Notes under the pieces: generated by a model
Told to the model about the DNA's origin: nothing
Seen by the model: only the letters and a program-made list of their open reading frames with translations
Databases searched by the model: none
Made by a program: the position numbers and the translations under genes
In this document: piece after piece, positions 41,684 through 49,938 of the stretch
Layout: every line of letters starts with the position of its first letter
How positions within the stretch are numbered: position 1 is the stretch's first letter
Source: Oerskovia jenensis
GTDB taxonomy: Bacteria; Actinomycetota; Actinomycetes; Actinomycetales; Cellulomonadaceae
Direction: 5' to 3'
Assembly (NCBI RefSeq): GCF_016907235.1
Contig: NZ_JAFBBO010000001.1
Coordinates: 2,294,001 to 2,358,000 of the forward strand
DNA: 64,000 bases

Positions 41684-42925
41684 CTACTGGACCTCGTAGA
41701 TCCAGATCAGCGCGGACGAGAGCTCGCCCGTGTCGTCCCACTTGTAGGTGCGGGCCAGGCCCTCCCCGTCGTAGTTCGTCACGAAGTCGAGCATCCCGGC
41801 ACGGTCCGTGACGCCCGACGCGATGCCCGTGAGCATGATCGTCGCGAGGTCGTAGCCCTCGACCGAGTAGACGCCGGGAGCCTGACCGTTGAGCGCCTCG
41901 TAGGCCGAGGCGAACTCGTCAGGGGCCGGGCCGCACGGGCACGAGAGGATCGCGCCCTTGGACGCCGCGCCCGCCTGGGTCACGAACTGCGGGTCGTTGG
42001 TCCCGTCCGCGGACACGAACGGGATGTCGACGCCCGCGTCACGCAGCTGCTGCGCGAACGGCGCGGCCTCGGCGTAGTAGCCCGCGTAGAAGACCGCGTC
42101 GGCGTCCGAGCTCGAGATGAGCTGCGTCGCGGCCGCGAAGTCCTTGTCACCGACCTTGACCTCGGCCGAGCACGAGTCGTCGACCGCGTCGCCGAGCCCT
42201 GCGGTGATCTCCTTCGCGAGACCCACGCCGTAGTCCGAGTTGTCCTGGACCACGCAGACCTTCTCGTAGCCGAGCGTGTCCACCATGTACTTGGCGACGG
42301 CCGGGCCCTGGACCGCGTCGTTCGCGAGACCGCGGAAGAACGTCTTCCAGCCGTTCTTGGTGATGTCGGGGTTGGTGGCGGACGCCGACAGCGACGGGAG
42401 CCCCGCCTGGCTGAAGACGTCGCCCGTTGCCGAGGTCTCGCCCGAGAACGCCGGGCCGAGGAGGGCGATGATGCTCGGGTCGCCGACGATCTGCGGCGCG
42501 ACCTGGGTGGCCTTCTGCGGGTCGCCCTCGGTGTCGAACTCCTTGATCGTGACCTGGCAGCCCGCGTTCGCGGCGTTGAACGCGTCCACCGCGACCTTGG
42601 CGCCGTAGAGGATGTTCTGCCCGAGCGCCGCGTTGGGGCCGGTCAAGGCGCCGGCCACGGCGATCGAGGTGCCCTCGGCACACTCTGCCGTGCCGTCTCC
42701 GGCCGGGTCGACGGGGTCGCCCGAGGTCTCGACCGGGACCTCCTTGCCGTCGATGTCGATCTGGACGGACGGCACGATCTTCAGATCGGCCGACCCTGAC
42801 TCGCTCGACGACTCCGTCGAGCTTCCGTTGTCCCCCTGAGACTGGGTACCGCATGCGGTGATGGCGAGGGTGGCGGCCAGCGCGAGAGCCAGCCCACCCG
42901 TCGTTCGACGTGCTGTGCGTTGCAT
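41684..42925 (-). CDS. livK: branched-chain amino-acid binding lipoprotein LivK
   Basis: 413 residues. Lipoprotein signal: LALALAATLAITAC (Cys near residue 25). A serine-rich acidic linker precedes the type-I periplasmic-binding fold: IAVAGALTGPNAALGQNILY, IALLGPAFSGETSATGDVFS, VCVVQDNSDYGVGLAKEIT and AVFYAGYYAEAAPFAQQLRD. Start ATG at 42925 after ACGGAGGT. First gene of livKHMGF. Confidence 0.92.
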   Translation of the reverse strand: MQRTARRTTGGLALALAATLAITACGTQSQGDNGSSTESSSESGSADLKIVPSVQIDIDGKEVPVETSGDPVDPAGDGTAECAEGTSIAVAGALTGPNAALGQNILYGAKVAVDAFNAANAGCQVTIKEFDTEGDPQKATQVAPQIVGDPSIIALLGPAFSGETSATGDVFSQAGLPSLSASATNPDITKNGWKTFFRGLANDAVQGPAVAKYMVDTLGYEKVCVVQDNSDYGVGLAKEITAGLGDAVDDSCSAEVKVGDKDFAAATQLISSSDADAVFYAGYYAEAAPFAQQLRDAGVDIPFVSADGTNDPQFVTQAGAASKGAILSCPCGPAPDEFASAYEALNGQAPGVYSVEGYDLATIMLTGIASGVTDRAGMLDFVTNYDGEGLARTYKWDDTGELSSALIWIYEVQ

Positions 42926-43274
42926 TCCGAACCTCCGTGCGCCCAGATCGCACCCAGGGTGCTCAGAGACCTCGCACCCGCGGTGGATCACCTGATATTC
43001 AGCACTGAATAACGTGCTGACGATGGCACAGGTCGGACGAGCGCGAAACCCCAGATGCACAATTGCAACCGGGGAGGCACACCCGGCGAACCGGACAAGG
43101 CGCCCGAGGTCCCGGGCCCCGGGTCCGACGACCTGAGTGCCTGGAACGTACGCGGGCACGGTTACGCGAGACTCCGTCCCGCGTTACGGCGCCGTCACGG
43201 GAACGTCTCGATCCGGTGCCGGGCTCCGGCAGGTCGGCCGACCGGCGGCCTCGCCACCCGGCCACCCGCGGCCC
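42926..43274. other. noncoding region upstream of livK
   Basis: About 350 bp that must hold the livK promoter. Near 42990-43022 TCAGCAC and GTGCTGA form a 7-bp dyad separated by 8 nt (tgaataac), a possible operator. No further gene is supported; long plus-strand open frames here are composition artefacts. Confidence 0.45.
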
Positions 43275-43325
43275 GCAGACCGCGGCCCCGCAGACCGCGA
43301 ACCCGCAGCCCGCGGCCCCGCGGCC
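43275..43325. repeat. 15-bp tandem repeat
   Basis: Units gcagaccgcggcccc (43275), gcagaccgcgaaccc (43290), gcagcccgcggcccc (43305) and a partial gcggcc, directly after the aldo/keto reductase stop. Confidence 0.7.
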
Positions 43326-43328
43326 AGT

Positions 43329-44180
43329 TCAGGACGGGTACTGCGAGAACGCGGCCGTCGCCGGGTCGGAGCCGAGCCGGGCGTCCGAGTCGAGCGCGTC
43401 GATCGCCGCGACCTGGTCGGGCGAGAGCTCGAAGCCGAACAGGTCGATGTTGGCCGCGAGGCGCTCGGGGTTCACGGACTTGGGGATCACGATCCGGTCG
43501 CTCTGGACGTGCCAGCGCAGGATCGCCTGGGCGGGCGTGACGCCGTGGGATGCCGCGATCGCGCCGACCGCAGGGTGGTCGAGGTCGGCGCCGCGGCCGA
43601 GCGGGGAGTACGCCTCGACCGCGATCCCCGCAGCGAGGGTCGCGGCCTGCGTGGCGCGCTGCTGGTAGGTCGGGTGGACCTCGATCTGGTTGACGGCGGG
43701 CACCACGTCGGTCTCGGCGAGCAGGCGCGAGAGGTGCTCGGGCAGGAAGTTGGAGACGCCGATCGCGCGGACCGCACCGTCGCTGTAGAGCTTCTCGAAG
43801 GCCCGCCAGGTCTCGACGTAGAGGTCCTTGCTGGGGACGGGCCAGTGGACGAGGTAGAGGTCGACGACCTCGACGTCGAGCTCCTCGCGCGAGTCCTCGA
43901 ACGCCTGCAGCGCCGACTCGAACCCCTGGTCGCCGTTGCGGAGCTTGGTCGTCACGAAGATCTCGTCGCGCCGCAGACCGCTCGCGCGCAGCGCGGCACC
44001 GACGCCGGCCTCGTTGTAGTAGCCCGCCGCGGTGTCGATGTGCCGGTAGCCGGCCTCGAGCGCCTGCTCGACGTTCGCCTGGGTCGCGTCGTCGGGCACC
44101 TTGAAGACGCCGAGCCCGACCTGCGGGACGGTGACTCCGTTGTTGAGGACGACGTCGGGGACCTGCGTGGGAGAGACCAT
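43329..44180 (-). CDS. aldo/keto reductase
   Basis: 283 residues, AKR5-like NADPH-dependent (beta/alpha)8 barrel. The catalytic tetrad is visible: Asp in HIDTAAGYYNE, Tyr in the same segment, Lys in VTTKLRNGDQG, His in DLYLVHWPVPS. Signature DGAVRAIGVSNFLPEHL and cofactor site IVIPKSVNPERLAANIDLFG. Resembles 2,5-diketo-D-gluconate reductases; the physiological substrate is unknown. I start at ATG 44180, since TAGAAC ends 6 nt before it; the adjacent GTG at 44183 would add one residue. Confidence 0.88.
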   Translation of the reverse strand: MVSPTQVPDVVLNNGVTVPQVGLGVFKVPDDATQANVEQALEAGYRHIDTAAGYYNEAGVGAALRASGLRRDEIFVTTKLRNGDQGFESALQAFEDSREELDVEVVDLYLVHWPVPSKDLYVETWRAFEKLYSDGAVRAIGVSNFLPEHLSRLLAETDVVPAVNQIEVHPTYQQRATQAATLAAGIAVEAYSPLGRGADLDHPAVGAIAASHGVTPAQAILRWHVQSDRIVIPKSVNPERLAANIDLFGFELSPDQVAAIDALDSDARLGSDPATAAFSQYPS

Positions 44181-44405
44181 CACCCAGTTCTACCTCGACG
44201 TCCGCCGCGCGCACCACCCGTCCGGCGGGCCCCTGGTGGTCGCGCCGGAGCGGCCACGGAGGGGCCGGGCAACGGTGACCGGTCGGTGAAGGCCGTGGAG
44301 TCGTTGCGACGACCGTGCGAGAAGGTGTCGCACGCGACTGTGGCGCTGCTCTCATACACCGTGCCGGTCGCGACGAGCACCGGGTACGGGTGGCACGGTG
44401 GTTCG

Positions 44406-45953
44406 ATGCCCCAGTCGCTTCCTCCGTCCCGTGACCTGACGCCGGGCGGCTCCGCTCCCGCGCGCCCGCGGAACCGAGCCGTCTGGGTCCTCGCCGTGCT
44501 CGTTCCCCTCCTGGTCGTGGTCGCGGGGGTCATGTTCTACCTGACGCGCGCCTCGGCGGACCCGTCCGGGGAGGCTTCCCCCACGGGTGCCCCGTCACCG
44601 ACGGCGTCCCCGCTCCCCGCCGAGCGGGTCGACCCGCCCACGGTCCTGGACCCGGCGTCGGTCGAGAACCTCACGGTCCACCAGGAGTCGACCGCGGACG
44701 CCGGTGACGCACGCTCGATCTCGACCGTCTCGATCCCGGGCGAGCACTCGCTCTCGCGCGCCTTCGGCACGTTCGTCGACCAGACCGAGAAGGTCTACGA
44801 CGCCGCGATCGACCCCGACGGGGTGGGCAACGAGCTCAACGTGGGGTGGGACCTGGTCCTCGCGCAGGGTGACGTGCTGGGGGTTCGCGCCACGACGTAC
44901 GCCTTCACGGGCGGGGCGAACGGCGAGGTCGGCGCGCAGACGTTCTACACCGACATCCCGCGTGCCACCACGACGTGGTCGTCGGACCTCTTCACGGCCG
45001 ACGGCCGCAAGCAGGCCGCGCAGTGGGTCGACGCCTCGCTCGACGCCGCGGGGCTCGGGTTCGAGGACCCCGTGCCCGCCGCGGAGGACACGTTCCGGGA
45101 CGTCCGTCTGGGGCCCGACGGCGCCGCGACCCTGGTCTTCTCCCCCGGCCTCGTCTCGGCCCGCTCGGACGGCGAGCTGGCGGTGCGCATCGAGCCCGAC
45201 GCGACGCGCACGGTCCTGTCCGCGGTCGGGAAGCAGATCGCGGACGCCGCGGCGAGCGGCACCCCGTTCACGGGGATCGCGCCGCCCCCGGTCGAGCCGC
45301 CGCCCGTGACGACCCAGCCCGTCCCGCCGGCGTCCCCCGGTGCCCCGGACTGCTCGGTGCTCAGCTGCGTGGCGCTGACCTTCGACGACGGTCCGGGCAA
45401 GCACACGTCCCGCCTGCTCGACACCCTCGCCGAGAAGCAGGTCAAGGCCACGTTCTTCCTCGTCGGCCGCTCGGTCGGCACGCACCCTGACGTGGTTCGC
45501 CGCGAGGTCGCGGAAGGGCACGTCGTGGGGAACCACACCTGGTCCCACCCGGATCTCTCGAAGCTCGGCACGGACCAGATCACCGACGAGCTCACGTCGA
45601 CGGCGGACGCGGTCGAGGCCGCGTCGGGTGTCCGACCGACCCTCGTGCGCCCTCCGTACGGCGCCACGAGCGACACTGTGACGAGTGTCCTCTCCCAGCG
45701 CAACGAGCCGTCGATCCTGTGGAACGTGGACACCGAGGACTGGAAGAACAAGGACTCGGTCCAGACCTCGGAACGGGCCCTCGCAGGCGTGCGACCTGGG
45801 GCTATCCTGCTGATGCACGACATCCACGCCTCGACCGTGGACGCCGTCCCGGGCATCGTGGACGGCCTGCGGGCCGCCGGCTACACGCTCGTGACCGTGC
45901 CCGATTTGCTCGGCCCTGACCTGGTTGGCGGGCATGCGTACTTCAATCGTTAG
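44406..45953 (+). CDS. membrane-anchored polysaccharide deacetylase (NodB domain)
   Basis: 515 residues. One N-terminal membrane anchor (VWVLAVLVPLLVVVAGVMFY), a proline/serine-rich linker, an extracellular domain at about 85-300 that looks DUF3298/RsiV-like, a PPPVEPPPVTTQPVPP linker, then the NodB domain: ALTFDDGPGKHT (Asp-Asp), GNHTWSHPDLSKLG (His-x3-His), LVRPPYGATSD, and LLMHDIHA with the catalytic histidine. All metal ligands are present, so it is likely an active peptidoglycan N-acetylglucosamine deacetylase or chitin-oligomer deacetylase at the cell surface. The start ATG at 44406 was chosen because the membrane anchor follows; a much longer open frame upstream is spurious. Confidence 0.88.
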   Translation: MPQSLPPSRDLTPGGSAPARPRNRAVWVLAVLVPLLVVVAGVMFYLTRASADPSGEASPTGAPSPTASPLPAERVDPPTVLDPASVENLTVHQESTADAGDARSISTVSIPGEHSLSRAFGTFVDQTEKVYDAAIDPDGVGNELNVGWDLVLAQGDVLGVRATTYAFTGGANGEVGAQTFYTDIPRATTTWSSDLFTADGRKQAAQWVDASLDAAGLGFEDPVPAAEDTFRDVRLGPDGAATLVFSPGLVSARSDGELAVRIEPDATRTVLSAVGKQIADAAASGTPFTGIAPPPVEPPPVTTQPVPPASPGAPDCSVLSCVALTFDDGPGKHTSRLLDTLAEKQVKATFFLVGRSVGTHPDVVRREVAEGHVVGNHTWSHPDLSKLGTDQITDELTSTADAVEAASGVRPTLVRPPYGATSDTVTSVLSQRNEPSILWNVDTEDWKNKDSVQTSERALAGVRPGAILLMHDIHASTVDAVPGIVDGLRAAGYTLVTVPDLLGPDLVGGHAYFNR

Positions 45954-46135
45954 CATCAGGGCTAGCACAGTCGGGGTAACCCCTGTACCGTAGCCGGTGA
46001 GATTGCAGTGCCTCGCTTGTCCTTGCGCAACGGCCCCATGCCACCGCGAACCTTGTTACCCAAGAGTTGACGACGAACACCGTGATGTTCGGCTCCAGAT
46101 CATGGAGCTGTTTGAAACTCTAGAAGGAGATCCCC

Positions 46136-46339
46136 ATGGCATTGGGAACCGTGAAGTGGTTCAACGGCGAAAAGGGCTACGGCTTCATCGCACCTGAGGA
46201 CGGCAGCGCCGACGTGTTCGCGCACTACTCCGCCATCCAGACGCAGGGCTTCCGCTCGCTCGAGGAGAACCAGCGCGTCGAGTTCGACGTGACGCAGGGC
46301 CCCAAGGGCCCGCAGGCGGAGAACATCCGCCCGCTCTGA
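46136..46339 (+). CDS. cspA: cold-shock protein CspA family
   Basis: 67-residue single cold-shock domain with both RNA-binding motifs: KGYGFI (RNP1) and VFAHYS (RNP2-like). RNA chaperone. AGAAGGAG lies 6 nt before the ATG. The 180 bp between the deacetylase stop and the ATG could form a structured 5' leader, as in other csp genes; it contains GGGGTAACCCC (near 45973) and TTGACG (46067), but no unambiguous promoter. A strong terminator follows. Confidence 0.95.
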   Translation: MALGTVKWFNGEKGYGFIAPEDGSADVFAHYSAIQTQGFRSLEENQRVEFDVTQGPKGPQAENIRPL

Positions 46340-46372
46340 TCTCACTCGCCTCCGGGCGTAGCTGATCATTGA

Positions 46373-46412
46373 ACGAGTGCCCCCGACCGGTTCGCCGGTC
46401 GGGGGCACTCGT
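46373..46412 (+). terminator. cspA terminator
   Basis: Perfect 18-bp stem (46373-46390 with 46395-46412) closed by a TTCG tetraloop. Confidence 0.85.
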
Positions 46413-46687
46413 GCGTCCAGGACCAGGTACCCCTGTGCCCGGTCGGTGACGCCGTGGTAGAACTGAGAACGGTCCAGAGGACCAGCGAACCGCCCTCCGG
46501 CGTGCTGGTCCGGCAACCGCGCGACGCGCACGGTGCTCCCGGAGGAAGACCCGCCCCCACGATCGTGGGGGAAGAGCGAGGCCCGACGCCGTAGGGCGCC
46601 TCCTCGTGCCCCTCGCCCGGGGACCGTCCCGGGTGCGTACCGGCACGGAGGCGAGCTCCGCCGTCGGGCACGGAGAGAAGGAGCACC
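46413..46687. other. intergenic region with 18-bp palindrome
   Basis: Includes the perfect palindrome CCCCCACGATCGTGGGGG at 46554-46571, a possible operator or second hairpin, and the GAGAAGGAG ribosome-binding site of the following gene. No other gene or RNA recognised. Confidence 0.5.
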
Positions 46688-47056
46688 ATGGCCGAGCGCG
46701 TCATGGAACGCCGGGCGACGGTCGTCGCCTGCACCCCGTCCGTCGTGTGCCGACAGTTCGACCCCGGCCACCTCCTCCACGACGTCCACGGGCGCATGCT
46801 CCGCAACCGGCCCTGGGGCTGGCGCGAGGGCGTCGTGCTCGCGGTGCGGGCGCGCGACGGGGGCGAGGAGGTCGTCGTCGAGTACGCGACGGGCGAGGGA
46901 GCGTGCCGGGTGTGGCACCACACGGGGCTCGACCTCGACCCCGGCACCACCGTGCGCGTGCACGAGCAGTACCACGCGCTCGAGCTCGCGGGGCGGGCGC
47001 TCAACGTCCGGCTCCTGGGTGGGGTGGGCAGCGTGCCGGAGCCCGCGCCTCGCTGA
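46688..47056 (+). CDS. hypothetical protein
   Basis: 122 residues, no recognised family. Beta-rich look: WREGVVLAVRARDGGEEVVV followed by EYATGEGACRVWHH, then LNVRLLGGVGS. Contains two early cysteines (VVACTPSVVCRQFD) and several histidines (DPGHLLHDVHGR), a possible metal site; this is only pattern. Strong AGAAGGAGCACC ribosome-binding site before the ATG. Single gene. Confidence 0.6.
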   Translation: MAERVMERRATVVACTPSVVCRQFDPGHLLHDVHGRMLRNRPWGWREGVVLAVRARDGGEEVVVEYATGEGACRVWHHTGLDLDPGTTVRVHEQYHALELAGRALNVRLLGGVGSVPEPAPR

Positions 47057-47188
47057 CTGCGTGACTCTTCTGCGACTCGCCGGGCGCCTCTCCGCCGAAC
47101 CATGCACCCGGCGGAACGTGCCGGCCGGCCGCCACGTTGAACCGGTGAGGGCGTCCGCCCTCGACGGTTCGACCAGAAGGACACGCTC

Positions 47189-47902
47189 ATGGGATTCCTC
47201 GACCGCCTCCTCGGCCGCACTCCGCAGGACGAGGGGACGCCGCGCCGCCACGCGACCTACGACGGCCACGAATCCCCCGTGTACGGCACCCCTCCCCCCG
47301 CTCCGACGGGTCCGGGGCGCAGCGAGGACGACGTCGCGATCGACCGCTACCGCTACCTGCTGCGCACGGCTCCCCCCGAGGCCGTCGAGCAGGCTCACGC
47401 CGAGGCGTTCGAGCGGCTGACACCCGAGCAGCGGCGCCGGGTGCTGACCGACCTCGGCGAGAACCTGCCGCCCGCCGAGCGCGCGACCTCCGACGACCCG
47501 CAGTCGCTCGCCCGCATGGCCACCCGCGCCGAGATGCGCAACCCCGGCACGCTCGAGCGGTCGTTCGGCGGCAGGCAGGGCGGCCAGGGCGGACCGGGGA
47601 TGGGCTCGATGATCGGGTCCAGCATGCTCGGCACCATCGCGGGCGTCGTGATCGGTTCAGCGGTCGCCAACATGCTGTTCGGCCCGATGTTCGGAGACCC
47701 GGCCGCGGACTTCGCCGGCGACGGCGGGACCTCGGGCGAGGGCGACCCCGGCGCGGCCGAGGCCGGCGGCGAGACGGACCCGGGAGCCGGCGACACGGGG
47801 GCCGGCGACAGCGGCGGCGGCGACTTCACCGAGGCAGGCGGCGACTTCGGCGGGTTCGGCGACTTCGGTGGTGGGGACTTCGGCGGCTTCGGGGACTTCT
47901 GA
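47189..47902 (+). CDS. hypothetical protein with glycine/phenylalanine-rich tail
   Basis: 237 residues. The N-terminus MGFLDRLLGRTP is amphipathic, with a charged helical middle (IDRYRYLLRTAPPEAVEQAH, LTPEQRRRVLTDLGENLPP). A hydrophobic glycine-rich segment (MIGSSMLGTIAGVVIGSAVA) could be a single membrane helix. The tail is rich in Gly, Asp and Phe and ends in FGGFGDFGGGDFGGFGDF. Low-complexity tails of this type are common in surface or phase-separating proteins; no function assigned. AGAAGGAC lies before the ATG. Confidence 0.65.
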   Translation: MGFLDRLLGRTPQDEGTPRRHATYDGHESPVYGTPPPAPTGPGRSEDDVAIDRYRYLLRTAPPEAVEQAHAEAFERLTPEQRRRVLTDLGENLPPAERATSDDPQSLARMATRAEMRNPGTLERSFGGRQGGQGGPGMGSMIGSSMLGTIAGVVIGSAVANMLFGPMFGDPAADFAGDGGTSGEGDPGAAEAGGETDPGAGDTGAGDSGGGDFTEAGGDFGGFGDFGGGDFGGFGDF

Positions 47903-47966
47903 GTCCCTCGGCCGTCCAGGCCCGCTGAGTGCGGCGTGCGGCGGCACCACACCTCCGACCCGAGCG

Positions 47967-47997
47967 TTGACCTTGCCCCAGGGGCAGGGTCGAGACT
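47967..47997 (+). promoter_or_regulatory. MerR-type promoter with 19-bp spacer and operator dyad
   Basis: TTGACC (47967-47972), 19-nt spacer, GAGACT (47992-47997). GACCTTGCCCC (47969-47979) and GGGGCAGGGTC (47981-47991) form an 11+11 bp dyad with one mismatch, filling the spacer. Over-long spacers with a central dyad are the hallmark of MerR-activated promoters. Transcription would begin at or next to the GTG at 48004. Confidence 0.75.
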
Positions 47998-48003
47998 GGC
48001 ACG

Positions 48004-48888
48004 GTGCCCGACTCCACGGCCCTGACCACCGGCGAGTTCTCCCGCCGGTCCGGCCTCTCCGCGAAGGCTCTGCGCCTGTACGACGACAGCGGGCTCCTGC
48101 GCCCGGCCTTCGTCGACGGCGGGACCGGCTACCGGTACTACCTCCCGGCGCAGCTCGAGCGCGCGCGGCTCGTCGCCCTCCTGCGGCGGGTCGGGATGCC
48201 GCTCACCGACGTCGCGCACCTGCTCGACAAGGCGTCGCCCGACGCCGAGCAGCGGCTCCGCGGCTGGTGGGCCGCGCGCGAGGCCGAGGTCGTGGAACGC
48301 CGCGCCGTGGTCGAGTACCTCGCGCACCTGCTGTCCGCTCCGGAGGGCGCCGGGAGCCCGCACGAGCCCTTCGGCGTGCTCGGCCCGGCCGATGGCGCGG
48401 CGGGTGCCGGGACGGGCTTCCCCGTCCAGGTCCGCACCGATCCTCCGCTCAAGCTCGCGGTGATCACGTCGCACGTCGACCAGCACGCGCTTCTCGCGGC
48501 CATCAACTTCTCGGTGATCGGGCTGCGACGCCACGTCGAGCGGTCGGGCGCGACCCCCGGTGACGAGTTCCACGTGCTGTACCGCGGGATCGTGAGCCCG
48601 GACGACGACGGCCAGGTCGAGGTGTGCCTCCCGTTCAGCGGCACCGTCGAGCCGACCGAGGAGATCGGGACCCGGGTCGAGCCGTCCCGGGAGCTCGCGT
48701 TCGCTCCCGTCACGGCCGAGCAGTGCCGGTACCCGCGGATCCTGCGCGCCTACGACGCCGTGGGCTGGTGGGTCCAGCAGCACGGCACACCGGTGGGCAG
48801 CGCCCGCGAGATCTACCCGACCCTGCGTCCCGGGCACGCCGAGGACGCCGTCTGCCTGGTCGCCCAACCGTTCCGGAGGACTCGATGA
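48004..48888 (+). CDS. MerR-family regulator with GyrI-like effector domain
   Basis: 294 residues. N-terminal MerR winged helix: LTTGEFSRRSGLSAKALRLY then DDSGLLRP, followed by a coiled-coil dimerisation helix (about 75-110). Residues about 145-294 are a GyrI-like/SOUL ligand-binding domain (VQVRTDPPLKLAVITSHVDQ, EFHVLYRGIV, EVCLPFSG) as in multidrug-sensing BmrR-type activators. It probably autoregulates from the dyad promoter directly upstream. GTG start, leaderless. Overlaps the next gene by 4 nt. Confidence 0.85.
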   Translation: MPDSTALTTGEFSRRSGLSAKALRLYDDSGLLRPAFVDGGTGYRYYLPAQLERARLVALLRRVGMPLTDVAHLLDKASPDAEQRLRGWWAAREAEVVERRAVVEYLAHLLSAPEGAGSPHEPFGVLGPADGAAGAGTGFPVQVRTDPPLKLAVITSHVDQHALLAAINFSVIGLRRHVERSGATPGDEFHVLYRGIVSPDDDGQVEVCLPFSGTVEPTEEIGTRVEPSRELAFAPVTAEQCRYPRILRAYDAVGWWVQQHGTPVGSAREIYPTLRPGHAEDAVCLVAQPFRRTR

Positions 48889-49883
48889 CCGACCTGCCCA
48901 CGTCCCGCGCCACGCCGTCCGTCCCTGTCCCGGGCACGATCGCCCGACGCGACACCTCGGCCACTCCCGCCGAGGTCGCGCACTACGCGGCCCACTCGGC
49001 CTACTCGTCCCCCGGCGACCGTGCCGTCCTCCTGCGAGGGGTCCCGACCGAACCTGGTCCGCTGGGCCAGGTGGTGTGCAACGTGATCGCGCACTACCGC
49101 GGCGAGGCCGCCTCGCTCCCACCGGAGCGCGCCGCCGACGTGAACAGCCGATGGCTCGCGACGATCCTCGACCTCGACCACGCGCGGAACGGGACCACGC
49201 TCATCGACCCCCGCGCGGCGAGCGACCGGGTCGCGGGCTGCTGCCGGGACCACTCGCTCCTCGCGGTCGGGGTCCTGCGCGAGCACGGCGTCCCGGCGCG
49301 CACCCGCGTGGGCTTCGCCGGGTACTTCACCGCGGGCTTCCACCACGACCACGTCGTCGTGGAGCACTGGGACGACGGGCGGTGGGTGCGCTGGGACCCC
49401 GAGCTCACGGCCGGCACCGCCACCTTCCCGTTCGACCCCCTGGACCTGCCGCGAGGCACGGGGGACGTCGCCGAGGACCTGGCCCTGCCCTTCGTCCCCG
49501 CGTCGATCGCCTGGCTCGCCTTCCGGGCCGGGCTCGTGGACGTCGACCTGTTCGGGGTCGACCCGGGGCTGCCGATCCGGGGCGACTGGTTCGTCCACGA
49601 CTACGTCCTGTTCGAGCTCGCCCACCGCCAGGGTGACGAGCTGCTCCTCTGGGACACCTGGGGGGCGATGAGCCAGGACGACACCCTCGAGGGACTCGAC
49701 CTCGCACTGGTCGACGAGATCGCGGACCTGCTCGTCCGGGCCGACCACGGCGACCACGCGGCCGACGCCGAGCTCGCCGCGCGCTACGTCGCGGACGCCC
49801 GGCTGCACCCTGGACCGAGGGTCCGCACCCTCTCCCCCACGGGCACCAGCACCTGGACCGACCTCACGCCGCCGACCGCCTGA
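48885..49883 (+). CDS. transglutaminase-like domain protein
   Basis: 332 residues. Transglutaminase/protease core: RVAGCCRDHSLLAVGVLREH, then GVPARTRVGFAGYF, followed by HHDHVVVEHWDDGRWVRWDP, giving a Cys-His-Asp triad. No secretion signal. The rest (IRGDWFVHDYVLFELAHRQG, WDTWGAM) is family-specific. Such proteins act as thiol proteases, peptidases or acyltransferases. Translationally coupled to the MerR regulator, so production is probably ligand-induced. Its TGA stop lies inside the left arm of the terminator hairpin. Confidence 0.75.
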   Translation: MTDLPTSRATPSVPVPGTIARRDTSATPAEVAHYAAHSAYSSPGDRAVLLRGVPTEPGPLGQVVCNVIAHYRGEAASLPPERAADVNSRWLATILDLDHARNGTTLIDPRAASDRVAGCCRDHSLLAVGVLREHGVPARTRVGFAGYFTAGFHHDHVVVEHWDDGRWVRWDPELTAGTATFPFDPLDLPRGTGDVAEDLALPFVPASIAWLAFRAGLVDVDLFGVDPGLPIRGDWFVHDYVLFELAHRQGDELLLWDTWGAMSQDDTLEGLDLALVDEIADLLVRADHGDHAADAELAARYVADARLHPGPRVRTLSPTGTSTWTDLTPPTA

Positions 49884-49938
49884 GTGCGGGGTAGTTGTCG
49901 TCGGAAGCCCGACACGACGACAACTACCCCGCACTCAG
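49880..49938. terminator. palindromic terminator carrying both stop codons
   Basis: Perfect 24-bp stem (49880-49903 with 49915-49938), 11-nt loop. The transglutaminase TGA (49881-49883) is in the left arm; the nuclease-helicase stop (complement of 49935-49937) is at the mirror position in the right arm. The right arm begins cgacgacaact, similar to cgacaacc next to the palindromes at 35.7 kb. Confidence 0.8.

Noticed and set aside
43137-44405. Upstream extension of the polysaccharide deacetylase frame
   Set aside because: Antisense to the aldo/keto reductase; the membrane anchor begins right after the ATG at 44406.
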